Source: Pseudomonadota bacterium (GTDB lineage Bacteria; Pseudomonadota; Gammaproteobacteria; Burkholderiales; Thiobacillaceae). Taken from it: a DNA stretch of 18,279 nucleotides. Numbering within the stretch: the first letter of the stretch is position 1; every line of letters begins with the position of its first letter. A program made the translations under genes and the position numbers. The stretch covers positions 1 to 18,279 of the forward strand of contig JAUPLV010000024.1 in assembly GCA_030836725.1 (NCBI GenBank), read 5' to 3'. Below the pieces are notes generated by a model. It was not told the origin of the DNA. It worked only from the letters and a program-made list of their open reading frames with translations, and searched no databases. Positions 14,826 to 18,279 of the stretch are shown here, piece by piece.

Positions 14826-14850
14826 GCGCATCTCAATATGAGATAAGCGC
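14826..14850. promoter_or_regulatory. Palindrome upstream of the higB relic, likely old operator
   Basis: ATCTCA (14830-14835) and TGAGAT (14839-14844) are perfect inverted repeats around ATA. They extend as GCGC on both sides if two A bases are bulged. The palindrome ends 12 bp before the inferred higB ATG (14818), where HigA or the HigBA complex binds in intact operons. Confidence 0.45.
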
Positions 14851-14891
14851 AAACAGGCCTTCGACGGAGGTGTGCGCTGGCGGTGCATGAA

Positions 14892-14932
14892 CAAGTAAAA
14901 CCGGGCTTTTGAGGGGAGCCCGTTTTTTACTT
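14892..14932. terminator. Bidirectional terminator after osmC-like gene
   Basis: CAAGTAAAA plus CGGGCT pairs with AGCCCG plus TTTTACTTG around a 9-nt loop. A T-run follows on the plus strand, and the minus strand has a shorter GTTTTAC tail. The minus-strand stop of the OsmC-family gene is 2 nt away, so its main role is probably to end that transcript. Confidence 0.75.
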
Positions 14933-14934
14933 GA

Positions 14935-15351
14935 TCAGCCTTCCATTACCTCGAAATCGTGCGTGATCTCGGCGATCTTGCCGAGCATGATGCTGGCCGA
15001 ACAGTATTTCTCGGCCGACAGGTGCACCGCCTGTTCGACGCGCCTGGGATCCAGCGCCTTGCCGGTGACGGTGAAGTGGACGTGGATTTTGGTGAAGACC
15101 TTGGGGTCGGTGTCGGCGCGTTCGGCGTCGATGTCCGCGACGCAGTCGCTGACCTGCTGGCGGCCTTTCCTCAGAATGTGGACCACGTCGAAGGCTGAGC
15201 AGCCCCCCAGCCCCAGCAGCAGCATTTCCATCGGGCGCACGCCGAGGTTTTTGCCACCGGATTCGGGCGGGCCGTCCATGACGACGCTGTGGCCGGATTC
15301 GCTCTGGCCGACGAAGCTGACGCCTTCGATGAGTTTGACGCGGGCTTTCAT
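14935..15351 (-). CDS. OsmC family protein (YhfA-like)
   Basis: A 138-aa cytoplasmic protein of the OsmC/Ohr superfamily. It carries the two conserved cysteines in their usual settings: C51 in LLGLGGCSAFDVV and C117 in SAEKYCSASIML. These reduce organic or inorganic peroxides in characterised members. The N-terminal RVKLIEGVSFVGQSESGHSVVMDGP resembles the YhfA subgroup more than Ohr. AAGGAAA about 5 nt upstream supports ATG 15351. It is transcribed away from rplM and ends at a terminator. The exact substrate is not known. Confidence 0.9.
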   Translation of the reverse strand: MKARVKLIEGVSFVGQSESGHSVVMDGPPESGGKNLGVRPMEMLLLGLGGCSAFDVVHILRKGRQQVSDCVADIDAERADTDPKVFTKIHVHFTVTGKALDPRRVEQAVHLSAEKYCSASIMLGKIAEITHDFEVMEG

Positions 15352-15560
15352 GGGTTTCCTTCAGGCAAACAGGGTGTGGGATTTGTACCACAAAATCCCC
15401 GTCATTCGCGCACCGCAAGGGGGCTTTTGCGCAGCCAGGCGGGCGGCTGCTCCTGCTGCAACGCTGGCGACGACAGGGGGGGGCGACCGGATTGGCGGCG
15501 AGCCGTGTGGCCATGGCGCGAGGGGCCGAGCCCGAACGGTAAGGGATTTGCATAGAGTGT
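15352..15560. other. Intergenic region between osmC-like gene and rplM promoter
   Basis: About 209 bp with no convincing gene. It is GC-rich, includes an unusual run of nine G residues at about 15477-15485, and an ORF on the minus strand here has a composition unlike a real protein. The osmC-like promoter should lie at its left end, but I cannot pick it out. Confidence 0.4.
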
Positions 15561-15590
15561 TTGACTTTGTGCGCGGTACGCAGTTAAAAT
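15561..15590 (+). promoter_or_regulatory. Promoter of rplM-rpsI
   Basis: TTGACT (15561-15566) and TAAAAT (15585-15590) with an 18-bp spacer form a strong sigma-70-type promoter. It predicts a short leader of about 35 nt before rplM. Confidence 0.75.
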
Positions 15591-15610
15591 GCCCGGCTTT
15601 CCGAGAATGT

Positions 15611-15624
15611 CCTCTGTGCAGAGG
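15611..15624 (+). promoter_or_regulatory. Hairpin covering the rplM ribosome-binding site
   Basis: CCTCT (15611-15615) and AGAGG (15620-15624) form a 5-bp stem with a GTGC loop. The right arm contains GAGG, the likely Shine-Dalgarno of rplM (7 nt before ATG 15632). Autogenous control of rplM-rpsI by L13 is reported in E. coli; whether this hairpin serves that role is inference. Confidence 0.45.
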
Positions 15625-15631
15625 TTGGGTC

Positions 15632-16066
15632 ATGAAAACCTTTTCCGCTAAAACGCATGAAGTCAAACGCGACTGGTTCGTGGTTGATGCCGATAATAAA
15701 GTCCTGGGTCGCCTGGCTTCCGAGATTGCCCGCCGTTTGCGCGGCAAGCACAAGCCTGAGTTCACCCCCCACGTTGATACCGGCGATTACATCGTGGTGG
15801 TCAACGCGGGCAAGTTGCGCGTGACCGGCAACAAGGAACTCGACAAGAAATACTATCGCCACTCGGGCTATCCCGGCGGTCTCTATGAAACGACTTTTGG
15901 CAAGATGCAGGAGCGTTTCCCTGGTCGTGCGCTGGAAAAGGCGGTCAAGGGTATGCTGCCCAAAGGCCCGCTTGGCTACGCCATGATCAAGAAAATGAAA
16001 ATCTACGCGGGCGCGGACCATCCGCATGAGGCTCAACAGCCCAAGCCCCTCGACATCAACGTTTAA
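15632..16066 (+). CDS. rplM: 50S ribosomal protein L13
   Basis: A 144-aa large-subunit protein (142 in E. coli), an early assembly protein binding 23S rRNA. Clear family blocks are MKTFSAKTHEVKRDWFVVDA, VLGRLASEIARRLRGKHKPEF, DTGDYIVVVNAGKLRVTGNK, the KYYRHSGYPGG motif and MLPKGPLGYAM. The frame is open far upstream, but ATG 15632 is the family start and has GAGG 7 nt before it. It is followed after 9 bp by rpsI, the universal partner gene. Confidence 0.98.
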   Translation: MKTFSAKTHEVKRDWFVVDADNKVLGRLASEIARRLRGKHKPEFTPHVDTGDYIVVVNAGKLRVTGNKELDKKYYRHSGYPGGLYETTFGKMQERFPGRALEKAVKGMLPKGPLGYAMIKKMKIYAGADHPHEAQQPKPLDINV

Positions 16067-16075
16067 GGTCGCATC

Positions 16076-16468
16076 ATGATCGGTAACTACAATTACGGTA
16101 CGGGTCGTCGCAAATCATCGGTTGCGCGCGTGTTCATCAAGGCTGGCAGCGGCAAGATCATTGTCAACGACAAGCCGGTCGACGAGTATTTCTCGCGTGA
16201 AACCGGGCGCATGATCGTGCGTCAACCGTTGGCGCTGACCGACAACCTGAGCACGTTCGACATCATGGTCAACGTGGCGGGCGGCGGTGAATCCGGCCAG
16301 GCTGGCGCGGTTCGCCACGGCATCACCCGTGCGCTGATCGAGTTCTCGGCCGAGATGAAGCCGACGCTGAAGGCGGCAGGTCTGGTGACCCGCGATGCCC
16401 GCGAAGTCGAGCGCAAGAAGGTCGGCTTCCACAAGGCGCGTCGTCGCAAGCAGTTCTCCAAGCGCTGA
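16076..16468 (+). CDS. rpsI: 30S ribosomal protein S9
   Basis: A 130-aa small-subunit protein (same length as E. coli S9). It begins MIGNYNYGTGRRKSSVARVF and has VNVAGGGESGQAGAVRHGI in the middle. It ends in the basic tail KARRRKQFSKR, whose terminal residues reach the P-site tRNA. AAGG at 16065-16068 precedes ATG 16076. It is cotranscribed with rplM and followed by a strong terminator. Confidence 0.98.
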   Translation: MIGNYNYGTGRRKSSVARVFIKAGSGKIIVNDKPVDEYFSRETGRMIVRQPLALTDNLSTFDIMVNVAGGGESGQAGAVRHGITRALIEFSAEMKPTLKAAGLVTRDAREVERKKVGFHKARRRKQFSKR

Positions 16469-16496
16469 TTTTATTGGAGTCAGTCGCTTGTTGGTC

Positions 16497-16530
16497 AAAA
16501 AAGCCGCCCGGATTCAGGGCGGCTTTTTTT
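16497..16530. terminator. Rho-independent terminator of rplM-rpsI
   Basis: GCCGCCC (16503-16509) and GGGCGGC (16517-16523) are flanked by an A-run and a T-run that also pair, with a 7-nt loop. It can work in both directions, but serves rpsI. Confidence 0.93.
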
Positions 16531-16552
16531 ATTTCTGTCATCGGGCGTGTCT

Positions 16553-16558
16553 TACAAT
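16553..16558 (+). promoter_or_regulatory. Likely -10 element of argC promoter
   Basis: TACAAT lies 30 bp before the argC start and just after the rpsI terminator. The -35 region overlaps the terminator T-run and is poor. Confidence 0.45.
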
Positions 16559-16588
16559 AGCGCCCATTATTCGCATCGGAATCACACC

Positions 16589-17617
16589 ATGATCAAAGTC
16601 GGTATTGTCGGCGGCACGGGCTACACCGGGGTCGAATTGCTGCGTCTGCTGACGCGCCATCCGCAGGTGGAACTGAAGGCCATCACCTCGCGCAAGGAAG
16701 CCGGCATGCCGGTGGCGGAGATGTTCCCCAACCTGCGCGGCCGGGTGAAACTGGCATTTGCCGCGCCGGAAGAGGCTGGACTGGAAAACTGCGACGTGGT
16801 GTTCTTCGCTACCCCCAACGGCGTGGCGATGCAGCAGACGCGCGCACTGCTCGACGCCGGCGTCAAGGTGATCGACCTGGCGGCGGATTTCCGCATCAAG
16901 GACGTGGCGGTGTGGGAGAAGTGGTACAAGATGGAGCACGCCTGCCCCGATCTGATCGCCGAGGCCGTCTATGGCCTGCCCGAGATCAATCGCGTGGCCA
17001 TCAAGGGGGCACGGCTGATTGCCAACCCGGGCTGTTATCCAACGGCGGTTCAGTTGGGCTTTTTGCCTTTGCTGGAAGCCGGCGTGGCCGACGCCGGCTT
17101 TCTGGTCGCGGATGCCAAGTCGGGCGTGTCCGGCGCCGGACGCAAGCCGGAAACCCATATCCTGTTCGCTGAAGCGGCGGACAACTTCAAGGCTTACGCT
17201 GTCGGCGGTCATCGCCACTGGCCTGAAATCAAACAGGGACTGGAAACTTTCGCCGGCAAACCGGTCGGATTTACCTTTGTGCCGCATCTGACGCCGTTGA
17301 TCCGTGGCATCCACGCGACCCTGTACGCGAAGGTGAGCGCTGACGTCGATCTTCAGGGGCTATTTGAAAAACGCTACACAGGCGAAGCCTTTGTCGACGT
17401 GATGCCGGCCGGATCGCATCCAGAAACCCGTTCGGTGCGGGGCGCCAACGTCTGTCGCATCGCGGTGCATCGGCCGCAGGGCAGCGACACGGTGGTGGTG
17501 CTGTCGGTGATCGACAACCTCGTGAAGGGGGCGGCCGGGCAGGCGGTGCAGAACATGAATATCCTGTTCGATCTGCCTGAAGACACCGCGCTGGCTGATG
17601 TTGGGATGCTGCCTTGA
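16589..17617 (+). CDS. argC: N-acetyl-gamma-glutamyl-phosphate reductase
   Basis: A 342-aa cytoplasmic enzyme of arginine synthesis that reduces N-acetylglutamyl phosphate to the semialdehyde with NADPH. Visible are the nucleotide-binding GIVGGTGYTGVELLRLL at residues 5-21, the catalytic cysteine in IANPGCYPTAVQLG (C149) and the catalytic histidine in GGHRHWPEI (H208). A late block, GSHPETRSVRGANVCRIAV, and the ending VKGAAGQAVQNMN are also typical. The frame is open slightly upstream, but ATG 16589 gives the exact family N-terminus. It stands alone between rpsI and erpA, each with its own signals. Confidence 0.97.
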   Translation: MIKVGIVGGTGYTGVELLRLLTRHPQVELKAITSRKEAGMPVAEMFPNLRGRVKLAFAAPEEAGLENCDVVFFATPNGVAMQQTRALLDAGVKVIDLAADFRIKDVAVWEKWYKMEHACPDLIAEAVYGLPEINRVAIKGARLIANPGCYPTAVQLGFLPLLEAGVADAGFLVADAKSGVSGAGRKPETHILFAEAADNFKAYAVGGHRHWPEIKQGLETFAGKPVGFTFVPHLTPLIRGIHATLYAKVSADVDLQGLFEKRYTGEAFVDVMPAGSHPETRSVRGANVCRIAVHRPQGSDTVVVLSVIDNLVKGAAGQAVQNMNILFDLPEDTALADVGMLP

Positions 17618-17654
17618 AGCGGGCGGAACTCCGCGGCAACAGCAGGGTCATTGC

Positions 17655-17687
17655 TTGACGCAAGACGGGTGATGCGGATAATCACCC
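17655..17687 (+). promoter_or_regulatory. erpA promoter with overlapping inverted repeat
   Basis: TTGACG (17655-17660) and GATAAT (17677-17682), 16 bp apart, form a good promoter. GGGTGAT (17667-17673) and ATCACCC (17681-17687) are perfect 7-bp inverted repeats that straddle the -10 element, suggesting a repressor site. The right arm overlaps the last bases of the -10. It does not match an IscR consensus that I can recall. Confidence 0.5.
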
Positions 17688-17711
17688 CACACATTTTTAA
17701 GGAGCATGAGC

Positions 17712-18062
17712 ATGAATGCAGCAACCGAAATGGAATCCCCGCTGATCTTCACCGACAGCGCGGCCAGCAAAGTCAAAAGCCTGATCGACGAGGAAGGCAA
17801 TCCCGACCTGAAATTGCGCGTGTTCGTTTCGGGCGGCGGCTGTTCCGGGTTTCAGTACGGTTTTACCTTCGACGAAGCGCAGAATGCCGACGACACCGTG
17901 ATGGTGAAAAATGGCGTCACCCTGCTGGTTGATTCGATGAGCTTCCAGTATCTGGTGGGCGCCGAGATTGATTATTCGGAGGGTTTGGAGGGGGCGCAGT
18001 TTGTGATCAAGAATCCGAACGCCACCACGACCTGTGGTTGCGGCTCGTCGTTTTCGGCGTAG
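17712..18062 (+). CDS. erpA: ErpA, A-type iron-sulfur cluster insertion protein
   Basis: A 116-aa A-type carrier (E. coli ErpA 114 aa) that delivers Fe-S clusters to apoproteins, for example in isoprenoid synthesis. The three cluster ligands are C44 in GGGCSGFQYGF and C108 and C110 in TTCGCGSSF. The blocks FTDSAASKVKSLI and DSMSFQYLVGAEIDYSEGLEGAQFVIKNPNA are typical of ErpA. Two ATGs compete. AAGGAG (17699-17704) is only 1 nt from ATG 17706 but 7 nt from ATG 17712, so the latter is the start (MNAATEME). Confidence 0.96.
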   Translation: MNAATEMESPLIFTDSAASKVKSLIDEEGNPDLKLRVFVSGGGCSGFQYGFTFDEAQNADDTVMVKNGVTLLVDSMSFQYLVGAEIDYSEGLEGAQFVIKNPNATTTCGCGSSFSA

Positions 18063-18081
18063 CCCTACTTGTGTCCGAATG

Positions 18082-18107
18082 AAAAAAGCGGCCTCGGCCG
18101 CTTTTTT
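18082..18107. terminator. Bidirectional terminator between erpA and anmK
   Basis: AAAAAAGCGGC, a CTCG loop and GCCGCTTTTTT form a symmetrical stem with A- and T-runs on either side, 19 bp after the erpA stop and 16 bp from the convergent anmK stop. It probably serves both genes. Confidence 0.92.
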
Positions 18108-18123
18108 GTTTGCGGCGCCAGTT

Positions 18124-18279
18124 TCATGCCGGGTAAATCGCTCCAAGAATCCGTTTTCCCCGAGCGCCCGTGACCGAGGGCAGGTTGCCCGGTGCATGAT
18201 GCAGCGTCTGCTGTGCCAGCCAGGCAAAAGCGAGTGCTTCCACCCAGTCCGGGTCGATGCCGAGAGAGGCGGTGGTCGC
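18124..18279 (-). CDS. anmK: Anhydro-N-acetylmuramic acid kinase (3' end only)
   Basis: Only the last 51 codons are present; the gene continues off the right edge. The minus-strand translation contains GIDPDWVEALAFAWLA and then PGNLPSVTGARGKRILGAIYPA, which is the conserved AnmK C-terminus (E-A-x-A-F-A-W-L-A ... P-G-N-L-P-x-V-T-G-A). AnmK phosphorylates and opens 1,6-anhydro-MurNAc during murein recycling. Convergence with erpA is the usual betaproteobacterial arrangement. Confidence 0.92.
   Translation of the reverse strand, partial: ATTASLGIDPDWVEALAFAWLAQQTLHHAPGNLPSVTGARGKRILGAIYPA

Noticed and set aside
15361..15765. 134-codon minus-strand frame between the osmC-like gene and rplM
   Set aside because: It overlaps the rplM start antisense and spans the rplM promoter; composition is unlike a protein and it has no ribosome-binding site.

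Overview
The window looks like a chromosomal segment of a betaproteobacterium. The signs are high G+C with dense short-spaced housekeeping genes, two beta-type trimeric porins, the order rplM-rpsI-argC-erpA-anmK, and an AspRS with residues typical of bacteria that charge tRNA-Asn indirectly. A Nitrosomonadales-type or Rhodocyclales-type host fits, but genus cannot be read from the sequence alone.

Layout. Positions 1-35 hold the first codons of uvrA (minus strand), divergent from a YajR-like MFS transporter (161-1516) and ssb (1571-2065). Two paralogous TonB-dependent outer-membrane receptors follow in tandem (about 2097-4073 and 4169-6352). Then come an FmdB-type zinc-ribbon protein (6438-6698), a DUF502 membrane protein (6769-7371) and aspS (7399-9189). 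A 173-bp nested inverted repeat (9201-9373) separates aspS from a tightly packed group: a DUF2322-like small protein, a NudB-like Nudix hydrolase, a YbhP-like EEP phosphatase and a ClsB-like cardiolipin synthase (9388-12083). Two paralogous porins face each other (12292-13317 plus, 13467-14498 minus), with back-to-back terminators between them. Upstream of the second porin lies what I read as a broken higB toxin gene with its palindromic operator (14664-14850). Next are an OsmC-family protein (minus, 14935-15351), the ribosomal operon rplM-rpsI (15632-16468), argC (16589-17617), erpA (17712-18062) and the 3' end of anmK (minus, from 18279 to 18124).

How the genes relate. Most are housekeeping: DNA repair and replication (uvrA, ssb), translation (aspS, rplM, rpsI), arginine synthesis (argC), Fe-S assembly (erpA), folate (nudB-like), cell-wall recycling (anmK) and phospholipid synthesis (clsB-like). 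The accessory content is in the envelope genes (two TonB receptors, two porins), the nested repeat and the higB relic.

I found no mobile element with a transposase, no CRISPR array, no tRNA or rRNA, and no clear multi-gene system of unknown type. The observations most worth following are the higB relic with its operator, the nested palindromic repeat next to a ribosome-binding site, the predicted non-discriminating AspRS, and several candidate regulatory structures at start codons (TonB receptor 1, rplM, erpA).
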